The notes beneath the pieces are model-generated. The model had not been told where the DNA came from, did no database searches, and worked only from the letters and a program-made list of their open reading frames with translations. Shown in pieces: positions 38,905 to 49,765 of a DNA stretch of 64,000 nt (position 1 is the first letter of the stretch; every line of letters begins with the position of its first letter). Made by a program: the position numbers and the translations under genes. This DNA is from Prorocentrum cordatum (Eukaryota > Sar > Dinophyceae > Prorocentrales > Prorocentraceae): the NCBI GenBank assembly GCA_963575745.1, contig CAUYUJ010018552.1, forward strand, positions 26,001 through 90,000. The letters are read 5' to 3'.

Positions 38905-41238
38905 TAGACGAGCTTGCTGGCATCTTCGAGACCATTGAGGCTACATGTACCTGGCCGTGGCAACTTCTCGTAGTTCTCGGGCGGCTGCTTCCCAAAAAAT
39001 CGTCGGGCGACCGTGTGATCGGCCTCATGGCCATGGTCACCAGGCTTTGGAGCCTCTCCAGGGATGAGATTTCCAAGGAATGGTCCAGGTCCGTCGATTC
39101 TGACTGGGATGCTGCCGTCACAGGTAACTCTCCCATCCGCGAGGCTTTCCTCAAAATCTTAGATGCGGAGGTCACGCACAAGCTTGGTGGGACGTACGGG
39201 GCCGCTTTATTAGACATTAAGAGTTTCTATGACAACATTCGTTTCAGGAATCTGGTTTGTGCCGCTCTCAGGCTTGGGTACCCGCCAGTTCTGTTATTTT
39301 TGCAGCTGCAACTTTGTGTGGCACCTCGCGTCCTCTCTCAACTGGGTTCGCACTCCTTGGGATTTCAACCTACCCAAAGCATCATCCAAGGTTTGCGGGA
39401 CGGCACTCGTTTCGCTCGCTGCCTCACCTTCTTCGTTTTAGAGAAGCTCCAGACCATGCATGTGGGGATGGGTGAGCGCATTTGGGTGGATGATTTGTAT
39501 TTGTCTCTTTCGGGATCCAGGAGAAGGGTGGAGGAGGAGTTGGTCAGCAGCGTCGAAGATGTCAATATCATGTTTAACAAGGAAGGGCTAGCACTCGCTG
39601 ACAAGAGCGTGGTTCTTTGCTCGGATCATGCCGCGGCGAAGTCTGTGGCCAAGCGTTTGAAGGCTCGTGGCATCCTCATCTCTCCTGTTTTGCAGACCTC
39701 CTACCTCGGCGTCGACACTGGGGTGGGTAAACGGCAAGCTAGAGCAGTTCGGAGGCAACGTGTCGTCAAGTCGGTCCAGCAAAATCATAAGCTTCGTCGG
39801 CTCGCCCGAGCTTCGAAAAGGTATCAAGTTACGAAACGCGTGGAACTTGCAGGACCTCAGGCTGGTGCTTTTTATGGTGCTCAGGCTTACGGGGTCTTTG
39901 GGGCTCATCTCTTGAATGCTCGTCGTCGTCTTGCTGCCGTCGCAGGATGTAACAAGAGGGGCCGATGCCTCACTACGGTTCTTGATCTGCGTACGCCAGG
40001 TATGGACCCAGGCATTCGATTTCCCATATTGCAGCTGCAGCAGTGGATGCAGGTATGGATTCATTCGCCGCAGTTTCGTGCTGGCATCATTCAGGCTTGG
40101 CCGATGGTGCTGAACCAGTTGCGAGGTATTTCTCCCGAGCATCGCACGAAGCACATTCGTGGTCCGCTTTCGGCTTTGGTGCATCAGTTGCTTTTGCTAG
40201 GCTGGGACCCAGAGCAGGCCGATCGTTGGCATGGTCCATGGAGTGATGGCGACGGCATCCCTGATTTATCCTGGAACTTTCATTCTGAGCAGCTTGTTGG
40301 CATGGATCAGACAAGAGGTTTGATTGAGGATTTCAGGAGCAGTTTGCAAGAGCAGCAATGGTCGCAGGCCAGTCATCACTACAACGGCGCTGGCCTGGAG
40401 AGCGGCGCCGACAACTACAGCTTGCGCATACTTTTGGCGCAGCTTCAGGAAGCAATGCACGGCAGGCAGTTATCGGAGTTGCTCCGGAGTATTGCAGCTG
40501 GAGGCGCTTGGATTTCTTCTCGGAAGGAAGAAGCTGGCATCCCTGTGGACCCGCTGTGCCCTAGATGTCGTCAAGCTCCAGGGACTCCTGTACACAGGCA
40601 CTGGACATGCGAGGCCAACTGTGGGCACCCCGTTTACGAGCAGTCTAGTGAGTTCCTGATGGAGGCCCTTGCCCATCATGAACATGAAGCGTGCTTCTGG
40701 CATCGAGGCCTCATTCCCCGCAAGTGGACCTTGGTGGAGCCCCCTGTGGAGTCCGAGCGCTGGTTCACTACTGGGTTTAATGGGCCTCTTATTGCTGGTT
40801 GTCTTGGGAGTGGGACCCCTCAAGAACCTATGGTCATTTGTGGTGACGCCTCAGGAGGTCCCGACGCCAGAGATCCCAGATTTCGTCGTGTCGGGCTCGC
40901 CATTGTGGTCGTCAATCAGTTCGTTCCGTTCCTCTGCGAGCAGTCTATCGCTGGTCCGCTTCCTGACAGATCTCAGACAGTACCTCGTGGGGAGCTTCTG
41001 GCATTCCTGATCGCTTTGCGATTTACCGACGAGCACCTTGTTTTCGTTTCAGACAACGAAGAAGTGGTGCGGGGTTGGTGGCAGCGTCGTTGGGAGTCGC
41101 CGCAGGGGGAGTTGGCCGATCTTTGGAGGGAAGTAGGAGTTCTGCTCAGGCACAGATCGCCTGAGAAGATTGCCGTCCTTCAGATTTCGCCGCACCTCTC
41201 GCCTCAGCAGATGTGTGAAAAGCAGTATCCCAAATAAA
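38904..41238 (+). pseudogene. LINE-B reverse transcriptase and RNase H (interrupted)
   Basis: RT: LPKKSSGDRVIGLMA (about 38990-39035) is the PK...R-IGL box. LLDIKSFYDNI (39205-39240) carries the motif A Asp, GFQPTQSIIQGLRDG is in the motif B position, and RIWVDDLYL (39475-39505) has both motif C aspartates. A zinc knuckle CPRCRQAPGTPVHRHWTC lies at about 40557-40613. RNase H: ICGDASGG (Asp, about 40838-40862), RGELLAFLIAL (Glu, about 40985-41018), VFVSDNEEVV (Asp, about 41043-41072). The frame ends at a TAA formed by the junction with the A-rich insertion. The same frame is open upstream through translated (TCC)n, which is not LINE protein. All RT catalytic residues are present. Confidence 0.85.
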
Positions 41239-41276
41239 ACAAAAAAAAAAAAAAAAAAAAAAAAAAAAACATAAAG

Positions 41277-41342
<66 letters not shown>

Positions 41343-41346
41343 AAAG

Positions 41347-41397
<51 letters not shown>

Positions 41398-41502
41398 AAA
41401 AAAAGAAAAAAAAGAAAAAAAAAAAAAACAAAAAAAAAAAATAAAACAAATAGACAAAAAAAAAAACAAAAAAAAAAAAAAAAAGAAAGCAGTATCCCAA
41501 AT
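41219..41502. mobile_element. A-rich insertion with 17-bp target-site duplication
   Basis: The 17 bp AAAGCAGTATCCCAAAT occur at 41219-41235 and again at 41486-41502. Between them lie 250 bp that are over 90% A on the plus strand, with scattered single C, G and T. Removing the insertion and one copy of the duplication restores an uninterrupted RNase H frame. A long target duplication plus poly(A) is the signature of target-primed reverse transcription. Here essentially only the tail was inserted. Confidence 0.9.
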
Positions 41503-42146
41503 GGATGGTGGCGGGGAATATTTTCGCTGATGAGCTGGCGGGTCACATGGCGAAGATGTTCCGTGTGTCCGAGCAGTCTCGTTTTCGTGTCCTTCAGGTC
41601 GAGCGGAAGGCGGCTTTGGTTCGGAAGCGTCTTATGAGGTCCACTCTGCAGGCCATCAACGCTGATCAGGCTTTGCGGAAGACTGAAAGAATGGGGTCCG
41701 CTGCTGATGCCGCCGCCGCTGACTTTGTCCCTCCTTTTCCTCCCCCTCCGCCTCCTCCTCCCCCGCCCAGCCCCGCTGCTGTCGCCCTCTTCTGCTCTGG
41801 ACATGCAGTGGACGGCGACGGCTTGAAGTGCACGAGGTGTCGCAACTCGAGCACGAAGGCGGGGCGCACGCGCTGGCTTTCCACCTCCTGTCATCCTCTC
41901 TTGCCCTTGTCTCGGGGTCTTCTGCAGCCTCCCGCGGGGGTACAGATTCATCTGGCAGGGGGTTGGGTGCACAGCAGTCACGCCATGTGGTTTCATGAAG
42001 TTTCGAAGGTTTGGATCTGTCGAGCTTGTGGCTACTTCGGAGCTGAGCAGCTTCGAGGGCTATCGTCAACTTGCCTCCCTTCGAAGATCACCAAAAAGCG
42101 GAGGAAATACCTCTCCAGATTCGAGAGGGGACTTCCCCCCAAGTAG
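41486..42146 (+). pseudogene. LINE-B RNase H end and C-terminal zinc modules
   Basis: Begins within the target duplication and continues with the RNase H end (AGNIFADELAGHMAKM, the N-x-x-A-D box). After a basic helix and a proline run come two zinc modules. Module 1 is CSGHAVDGDGLKCTRC (about 41794-41845). Module 2 is SSHAMWFHEVSKVWICRACG (about 41974-42033), followed by a Cys and a basic tail LSRFERGLPPK before TAG. LINE-C has the same two-module end, including a GLPPSK tail. The role is unknown; nucleic-acid binding is likely. Confidence 0.8.
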
Positions 42147-42189
42147 TCAGACGTTTATTGCTTCGCAATCGTTCCGAATCAGAATCCGA

Positions 42190-42396
42190 ATCCTCCTCCT
42201 CCTCCTCCTCCTCCTCCTCCTCCTCCTCCTCCTCCTCCTCCTCCTCCTCCTCCCCTCCGCCTCCTCCTCCTCCTCCTCCTCCTCCTCCTCCTCCCCCTCC
42301 TCCTCCCTCTCCCTCTCCCTCTCCTGCTCCTCCTCCTCCTCCTCCTCCTCCTCCTCCTCCTCCTCCTCCTCCTCATCATCATCATCATCCATCATC

Positions 42397-42427
<31 letters not shown>

Positions 42428-42517
42428 TCATCAGCATCAGCAAGCAGCAGCATCATCATCATCTATCATCATCATCATCATCATCAGCATCACAATCATC
42501 ATCATCATCATGCAAAG

Positions 42518-42566
<49 letters not shown>

Positions 42567-42601
42567 ACATCATCATCATCATCTCATCATCATCATCATC
42601 A

Positions 42602-42636
<35 letters not shown>

Positions 42637-43276
42637 TCATCATCATCATCAATCATCATCATCATCACATCAGCATCATCATCCATCATCATCATCATCA
42701 TCATCCATCATCACATCAGCATCATCATCATCGATCATATCATCATCATCATCATCACTCTCCCCCCATCATCATCATCATCATCCATCTCCTGCTCCTC
42801 CTCCTCCCTACTCCTCCTCCTCCTCGTCCTCCTCCTCCTCCCCCCCCTCTTCCTCTCCTCCCCCTCGCTCCTCCTCCTCCCCTCCTCCCTCCTCCTCTCC
42901 TCCACCTCCTCCCTCCTCCTCCTCTCTCCTCCCCTCCTCCTCCTCCTCCTCCTCCTCCTCCTCCTCCTCCTCCTCCTCCTCCTCCTCCTCCTCCTCCTCC
43001 TCCTCCTCCTTCCTCCTCCTCCTCCCGCTCCTCCTCCTCCTCCTCCTCCTCCTCCTCCTCCTCCTCCTCCTCCCCCTCTTCCCCTCTTCCTCCTCCTCCT
43101 CCTCCTCCTCCTGCCTCTCCTCCTCCTCCTCCTCCTCCGTCTCCTCCGCCTTTCTTCCTCATACTCCTCCCCCTACCGCCTCCGCCGTCTCCTCGTCTCC
43201 TCGTCCTCCTCGTCCTCCTCCTCCTCCTCTTCCTCCTCCTCCTCCTCCTCCCCCTCCTCCTCCTCCTCCTCCTCTG
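42190..43276 (+). repeat. Giant (TCC)n / (ATC)n microsatellite block
   Basis: (TCC)n with minor interruptions at 42190-42372, (ATC)n variants at 42373-42790, then (TCC)n again to 43276. It abuts the 3' end of LINE-B. Long serine, histidine, isoleucine or proline frames through it are not genes. Confidence 0.95.
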
Positions 43277-43580
43277 ATTAGTTTTCCCAGTTTTATGATG
43301 AGTAGTACTATTTGTATAACTCGTGGTATAATTCGAATCAGTAGTCTTATTATTACTATTGATATTATTAGTGTTGACTGGTTTGGTTGATGCTTCTATT
43401 TTCTGTTATCTTCTTATTATTCCTTCTCCTTCTCCTCCTCCTCCTCCTCGTCCTCCTCCTCTACCTCCTCGTCCGCCTCCTCCGCATCCGCCTCCTCCTC
43501 CGCCTCCTCCCCTTCTGCTCCATCCCTACTCCTCCACCCCTCCTGCTCCTCATCCTCCCTCCGCCCGTCTCCTCCTCGAT
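43277..43580 (+). repeat. AT-richer spacer and second (TCC)n/(CCG CCT)n block
   Basis: 43277-43420 is relatively AT-rich with TATTATTA words. 43420-43575 is again TCC-rich. Confidence 0.7.
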
Positions 43581-43856
43581 CTCCCACGCCCGCTGCCGCC
43601 CCCCAAGGGCCTTCATCTTGCTGTCCGCCCTCTTCAGCCTCCGGCCCGCCTCGGCGGTGATGGTGCGCTTCTTCTTGCCGCGGCTCGCCCAGTTCGAGAA
43701 CGGCCTGGCGTGGGACACGCAAAAGGACACACCAGAACCGTGCCTCCTCCTTGGAGGCGTGCGCCTTGACACGAGCACATCGTACAGCGATCTCGTAGCA
43801 CACCGTTCTCCGAGCGGCACGGCCAGAAGCGCCCGCCACGGAGCTTATGCCATCAT
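43581..43856 (-). other. Possible coding fragment, unassigned
   Basis: On the minus strand one frame reads VSFCVSHARPFSNWASRGKK then RTITAEAGRRLKRADSKMKAL (about 43735-43600), which has a basic, protein-like composition. Two other frames are also open. No domain is recognised. It could be an exon end or chance. Confidence 0.2.
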
Positions 43857-44036
43857 CAGCGCTTAACCGACCCCTACCCCCATGGGCGGGGCCTTGGTCC
43901 CACTGGCTGATTGACCCCCCTAGACAGGGATACGGGCCGGTTCTTTCGGGTTTCGAGAGGCACATCCCAAGCTTGGGGGGTGAGATGGTGGGGGTCTGGA
44001 TGGGATGGGGATGGGGAGAAGGGTCGGTTAGACGAT
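43857..44036. mobile_element. MITE M2, copy 1
   Basis: About 180 bp with inverted termini: left GCTTAACCGACCCCTACCCC, right GGGGATGGGGAGAAGGGTCG then GTTAGACGAT. The core shares CCCACTGGC(T/C)GATT, ACCCCCCTAGA, GGGTTTCGAG and GGGGGTGAGATGGTGGGGGTC with copies 2 and 3. Confidence 0.8.
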
Positions 44037-44049
44037 ACTGAACTATAAT

Positions 44050-44555
44050 CGGCGGCGAGCCTGGGGGAGAAGTGAGAAGGAGAAGGCCTTCTCAGAAGCC
44101 TCTGAAATCCCACGGCCTTCTGAGAAATATTATATAGTCGGACTTGATTGGACAGGACGCGCGAGAGGACACAAGACCCTCCCAAGGGCCACATCGCCAT
44201 AGGAATGTAGGAGGCACGGGTCGCGAGATACAGGACACGAGGGTACTCTTGATTTGGGAGGGTCGGCCTACTAATCAGGGCCGACTGTAAGCCATCCCCG
44301 AAGACAGGGAAGGCCGGAGGGCTTCTGAGAAGCCCCGCTGCCTTCTGAGAAGGCCTTCTCCTTCTCAATTCCCCCCTCGCTCGCCGCCGACAGTCGGCCT
44401 TGAGTGGACCGGACACGCGAGAGGACACACGACCCTTCCGAGGGCCACATCGCCATAGAAGTGTAAGAAGGCACGTGTCGCGAGGCACAGGACACAAGGG
44501 TACCCTTGAGCTGGCAAGGTCGACCTACTAATCCAGGCCGACTATACTCCGCAAA
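44050..44555. mobile_element. Inverted-repeat element plus duplicated ~160-bp block
   Basis: GGCGGCGAGCCTGG..GAGAAGGAGAAGGCCTTCTC (44050-44125) is inverted at 44318-44390. The block between (about 44135-44300: GGACAGGACGCGCGAGAGGA, CCACATCGCCATAG, GGTACTCTTGA, CCTACTAATC) is repeated, diverged, at 44395-44550. This suggests a composite or tandemly duplicated non-autonomous element. No gene is present. Confidence 0.7.
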
Positions 44556-44712
44556 CCTCGCCCAAGGTACGTGCCGACCAGGATTTCGAGGCGCATCGGG
44601 CAGTGCCGACAAGGGCCTCCCAGGAGGCCGAAAAATGGGGGAACGAGGGAGAAGCAGCGGTATCGATGCCTTGTCCCCCTCTGACCCCTCGCTCGCCGCC
44701 GATAATCATCAG

Positions 44713-44894
44713 CATCGTTTATCCGACCCCCATCCCCAGCGGCGTGGCCTGGGTCCCACTGGCCGATTTACCCCCCTAGATGGGGATATAGGCCGTTTCC
44801 TTCGGGTTTCGAGGGGTGTATCCCCAATTGGGGTGGTAATTTGGTGGGGGTCTCGAAGATGATGAGGATGGGGATGGGGGTCGGTTAAACGATG
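44713..44894. mobile_element. MITE M2, copy 2 (best preserved)
   Basis: Left terminus CATCGTTTATCCGACCCCCA (44713 onward) pairs with right terminus GGGGGTCGGTTAAACGATG (ending 44894), giving about 25-bp inverted repeats with two mismatches. The sub-terminal GGGTTTCGAGGGGTGTATCC and GGGGTGGTAATTTGGTGGGG are shared with copy 3. Confidence 0.85.
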
Positions 44895-45074
44895 TTGCTT
44901 GTCGGTGGTGTTGGGAACCAAATTGCAGGAAATCACGAATCACACTATCCTACATCTCCTACATGCGAACGCGTCGAACGAAAACGACACAGCGAATTGC
45001 AGGAATGCGCGAGCCACGCGTTCCCTCAACAACGAAACCTACATCGCCGTTAGCGTGTCTACGGTGGAGGGGGG

Positions 45075-45160
45075 GTGAGCAGGGACCGACCGTCCCGGCA
45101 TTCCCATTGGCCTACCACGAAAAGTTATCAGAACCCAAATGTGTTCTAAAACCAAAAACA
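45075..45160 (+). repeat. Dispersed repeat D1, partial copy 2
   Basis: GAGCAGGGACCGACCGTCCC, GGCATTCC, CTACCACGAAA and AGAACCCAAATGTGTTCTAA match D1 at 2022 and 50934. It then runs into R430 flank sequence (GATCGACCCACGAACC). Confidence 0.75.
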
Positions 45161-45164
45161 CGAT

Positions 45165-45660
45165 CGACCCACGAACCTGGAAAGGAATCTAGAAATATAA
45201 GGCTTGGCAAGGTTTCAAAGACACCTGATTGGGCGACGGGCAAACGCAATGCTGAATGTATCGATCTTGATGTACTGTGCCGAAGGCTGTGCTGTGCTGC
45301 GCCCTGCTGAATTGCAATGTGCCATGCCGCGATTGTGCTCTATAGCGTTGTGGATCGAGTCCTCCTTTGCATCTGCGTCCTGACCGAACTGATCTGGATC
45401 TTAAGCTCGAGCTGCCTCAGCACATAGTCGTAGTAGCTGCCCCAGAGCTAATTGACAGGGGAACATACTAGGAGGACGCGCCGCGGAACGTCCCAGGGGA
45501 CGCGCCAGGCGACGTGCCAGGGGACGTGCCACAGGGGACGCACCGCGGGACGTGCCAAGGGGATGCGCTACGGAACGTGCCAATGGACGTGCCACCTCAT
45601 GCTAGACATAGGCCTGAACGAACTGGACACGTGAGGACAAGTGGTTCGCTCGAGACATCC
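45165..45660 (+). repeat. Repeat R430, copy 3, and its flank
   Basis: The flank AATATAAGGCTTGGCA..GTTTCAAAGACACCTGATTG recurs before copies at 33000, 45880 and 60480. The conserved block starts near 45250, and GGGACGTGCCA words fill 45490-45600. Confidence 0.85.
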
Positions 45661-45905
45661 TCAACACATTCTTGCTCGGGATAACCATGATAGATACCCC
45701 TCCTGGGTGGCCTGGACACGTAAAAACACGTGGTCCTTGCTTTGGGAGATCATGTTAGATATCCCCCATGGGTGGCCTGGACACTTAAACATGATCGGCC
45801 CACGAACCCGAAAGGAATATAGGAACGTAAAAAAAGAAAAAAAAAAGAAAAAAAAAAGAAAAAATAAGAAAGAAGACAAAAGGGCTATTGCAAAAGTGTT
45901 TCATC
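45661..45905 (+). repeat. Short S65 satellite patch and A-rich tract
   Basis: Two to three S65 units (45668-45790) are followed by an (A)nG-rich tract at 45828-45885. Confidence 0.75.
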
Positions 45906-46985
45906 AAAGACCCCTGAAATGGGCGACGGGCAACGCAATGCTGAACGGTATCGATACTTGATGTACCGTGCCGAGCGGCTGTGCTGTGCTGCGCCGTGCT
46001 GAATTGCAATGTGCCATTCCGCGATTGTGCTCTATTGCGTTTGGATCGAGTCCTCCTTTGCATCCGAGTTCCTGAACCGAAATGATCTGAGCGTAAGCTC
46101 GAGCTGCCTCAGCACATAGCAGCTGCCCCAGAGCCAGTTGACAGGGGAACATGCCAGGAGGACGCGCCGCGGAACGTCCCAAGGGACGCGCCAGGCGACG
46201 TGCCAAGGGACGTGCCACGGGGACGCACCGCGGGACGTGCCGAGGGGACGCGCTACGGAAAGTGCCAGTGGACGTGCCACGGGACGTGCCAGGGGACGCG
46301 CCGCGCGACGTGCCAGGGGGAGTCGCGACGGGACGCGCCACGGAACGTGCAAGGTTGCAATGCTGAGTGCATCGATCTTGATGTACCGTGCCGAGGGCTG
46401 TGCTTCGCTGCACTGTGCTTAACTGCGATGTGCCATGCCGCGATTGTGCTCTATAGCGTTGTGGATCGAGTCCTCCTTTCCATCCGAGTCCTGACCGAAC
46501 AAATCTGGATCTGAATAAGCTCGAGCTGCCTCAGCACATAGTAGCTGCCCCAGAGCTAATTGACAGGGGAACCTGCCAGGAGGACGCGCCGCGGAACGTC
46601 CCAAGGGACGCGCCAAGCGACGTGCCAGGGGACGTGCCACGGGGACGCACCGCGGGACGTGCCGAGGGGACGCGCCGTGCCGAGGGCTGTGCTTCGCTGC
46701 ACTGTGCTTAACTGCGATGTGCCATGCCGCGATTGTGCTCTATAGCGTTGTGGATCGAGTCCTCCTTTCCATCCGAGTCCTGACCGAACAAATCTGGATC
46801 TGAATAAGCTCGAGCTGCCTCAGCACATAGTAGCTGCCCCAGAGCTAATTGACAGGGGAACCTGCCAGGAGGACGCGCCGCGGAACGTCCCAAGGGACGC
46901 GCCAAGCGACGTGCCAGGGGACGTGCCACGGGGACGCACCGCGGGACGTGCCGAGGGGACGCGCTACGGAACGTGAAAATGCGTG
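45906..46985 (+). repeat. Repeat R430, copies 4-6 in tandem
   Basis: Conserved blocks start near 45935, 46360 and 46675. The last two are nearly identical over about 300 bp (for example ATCTGGATCTGAATAAGCTC and GCTAATTGACAGGGGAACCT), showing recent tandem duplication. Confidence 0.88.
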
Positions 46986-49765
46986 GTCCTTGCTCGGGGC
47001 AACCATGTTAGACATCCCCCTGGATGGCCTGGACACATTCAAACACATGGTGCCAGCTCGGGAAACCATACTATACACACCCCTGAATAGCCTGGACTCG
47101 TTGCAACACGTGGTCCTTGCTCAGAACAATCATGTTAGATACCCTCCTGGGTGGCCTGGATACGAAAAAACACGTGGTTCAAGCTCGGGACAACCATGTT
47201 AGATATCCCCCTGGGCGGCCTGGACACGTAAAAACATATGGTTCCAGCTCGGGACCACCATGTTAGATCCCCCCTGGGTGGCCTGCACACGTTAAAACAC
47301 GTGGTCCAGCCCACCCAGGGGGGGGATATCTAACATGCGGTCGTCTGGAGCTCAGGAGGGCTCAGGAATGGCCAGAGGCGCCTGGAGGCAACAAAGAAGC
47401 ACGAATCGATACCAAATGCAACTAAACTCTCGACGTTCAGTTCCGAGTCCCAGGAAGGATCCAGGAGGCCCCTCTCAGATATCCCCTGAGTGGCCTGGAC
47501 ACGTGAAAGCACGTGGTTCCAGCTCGGGACAACCATCTTAGACACCCCCTGGGTGGCCTCGATAGGTGAAACACGTGGTTCCAGCTCGGGACCAACATGT
47601 TAGATACCCACGTGGGTGGCCTGTACACGTGAAAACACGTGGCTCCAGCGCGGGACCACCATGTTAGATACCCACCTGTGTGGCCAGGACACGGGAAAAC
47701 GTAGTACACGGGAAAACGTGGTACCAGCTCGGGACCACCATGTTAGATACCCACCTGGGTGCCCTGGACACGTGAAGCGACGTGATTCCAGCTCGGGCAG
47801 AGCATGTTAAATACCCTCCTGTGTGGCCAAGGAAATCCTGGAAAAACAAGTCAATTAGTCGAGACATCCTCAAAGTTCCTGCGAGCGGGACGCGGCACGC
47901 GAGAGACATCCTCTGAATTCCTGCGAGCGGGACGTGAAAACAAGCAGTTCGCCTGAGACATCCTCTGAATTCTGGCTCCCCACGATGCCCCCGCTCGTCG
48001 AGACATCCCCCAACTCTGCAAAACCAGCGTTTCGCTCGAGACGTCCTCAACAAATTCCGAAGAACAAGCGGTTCGCCTGAGACGTCCTCAAAATAATTCC
48101 GCCGGCGTCCTTCGAACTTATCATTTATCGCAAGATAATTCCGCCGGCCTCCTTCAAGTCGAAACCGGGGGTAACAATACTAAAAGAGAACCCTGGGCCT
48201 ACGCCCTTTCCGGGAAAAACACATGGCGCCAGCTCGGGACAACCATGCTAGATACCCCCCTGGGTGGCCTTAACACGAAAAAACACGTGGCTCCAGCTCG
48301 GGAGAACCATGCTTGATATCCCCCTGGGTGGCCTGGATATGTAAAGACACGAAGTTCCAGCTCGAGACAACCATGTTAGATACCCCTCTGCGTGGCCTGG
48401 ATACGCTGAATCCGCGCTCCCGCTCAATACATCCTCGCAATGTCTTCCCTGGAGATGCCCCCAAAGCGCCACCACCTGTCTCACGTTTCTGTTTTGGGAC
48501 ATGTGTTCGGGTAGCGCTGTTCGGCCCTCCGTGCATTTCCTGATAATTCCGAGGTGGACCCGACGCCATGTTAGATACCCCCCTGGGCGGCCTGGGCACG
48601 TAAAAACAGGTCGCTCCAAGTCGGGACAATCATGTTAGATACCCCACTGGGTGGCCTGGACACATAAAACCACGTGGTGCCAGCTTTGGCAACAACTTTA
48701 GATACACCCCATGTGTGGCCTGGACACGTTAAAACACGTGGTGCCAGCTCGGGACAACCATGTTAGATACCTCCCTGGGTGGCCTTAACACGTGAAAACG
48801 TGTGTGCCAGCTCTGGGCAACCATGTTAGAGACACCCCTGGGTGGCGTGGACACGTTAAAACACAAGTCCTTGCTCGGGACAACCATGTTAGATACCCCC
48901 CTGCGTGGCCTGGATACGCTGAATTCGCGCTCCCGCTCCAGACATCCTCGCAGTGTCTTCCCTGGAGAGGCACCCAAAGCGGCACCCCCTGTCCAGAGCA
49001 AGAGAACATCACTTTCCTGGATTGGGATATGCGTTCGGGTAGCGCTTTTTGGCCCCCCGTGCGTTTCCTGATAATTCGGCGCTGGGCCTGACGCCATGTT
49101 GGATATCCCCCCTGGGCGGCATGGACACGTGAAAAAACACTTGGTTCCAGCTCGGGACAGTCGTGTTAGATATCCCCCTCGGGTGGCCTGGACAGGTAAA
49201 AACACGCGGTGCCAGCTCGGGACAACCATGCTATATGTTGGCGGCGCGCAGAAGGGGGGTGGAGGGAGGGGGGAAGGCTTCTTAGAAGGAGGCTGCTTCT
49301 TAGAAGGCGGCGGCCTCACATCTATACATAAGGACCGCGCCTTTCAAGAAGCAGGGGTGCTTCTAAGAAGCCTGCCCCCCTCCCCCAACCCCCCTCTGCG
49401 CGTGGCCGAATATATCTCCCTGGGTGGCCTGGACACATGAAAACACGCGGCTCCAGCGCAAGACCACCACGTTAGCTGACCCTCCCGGGCTTCATGACCC
49501 GAACGGGTCTGGGGCTTTCGGGAAAGCACGTGGTTACAGCGCAAGACCACCATGTTAGAGACCCCTCCTGGGCTTTCATGGCTCGCACGGGCCTGGGGCT
49601 TTCGGGAAAACACGTCGTTCCAGCGCAAGACCACCATGTTAGAGACCCCTCCTAGGCTTTCATGGCTCGCACGGGCCTGGGGCTTTCGGGAAAACACGTC
49701 GTTCCAGCGCAAGACCACCATGTTAGAGACCCCTCCTGGGCTTTCATGCCTCGAACGGGCCTGGG
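46986..49765 (+). repeat. Satellite S65, array 2, about 28 units
   Basis: Same unit as array 1. It contains an inverted junction at 47305-47352 (CCCACCCAGG..TCTAACATGCGGTCGTCTGGAG), D2 copies at 47855-48095, two copies of block X (48408-48570, 48905-49098), and a MITE insertion (49245-49405). The last units (49440-49760) have diverged into an ~85-bp higher-order form with CAGCGCAAGACCACCATGTT and GGGCCTGGGGCTTTCGGGAA. Confidence 0.88.
49245..49405. mobile_element. MITE M3 inserted in satellite S65
   Basis: Left arm GCGCGCAGAAGGGGGGTGG..GGCTTCTTAGAAG pairs with right arm CTTCTAAGAAGCC..CCCCCCTCTGCGCG over about 55 bp. The flanking satellite reads ATGCTATAT on the left and TATATCTCCCTGGG on the right, against the uninterrupted ATGTTAGATATCCCCCTGGG. 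A short TATAT (or TA) target duplication is therefore likely. Confidence 0.75.

Larger units (their letters stand above)
38904..42190 (+). mobile_element. LINE-B: 5'-truncated LINE-like retrotransposon
   Basis: The element starts within the RT (no ORF1 or endonuclease) right after (TCC)n. It continues through RT, zinc knuckle, RNase H and two C-terminal zinc modules, and ends in a short 3' tail (TAGTCAGACGTTTATTGC, then GAATCAGAATCCGAA) directly followed by (TCC)n. A 250-bp A-rich insertion with target duplication splits the RNase H. Apart from that insertion the frame is open from start to stop, so this is a fairly young copy. Its architecture matches LINE-C. Confidence 0.85.

Noticed and set aside
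42071-43390. Long serine, histidine, isoleucine or leucine-rich frames
   Set aside because: Direct translations of (TCC)n and (ATC)n.
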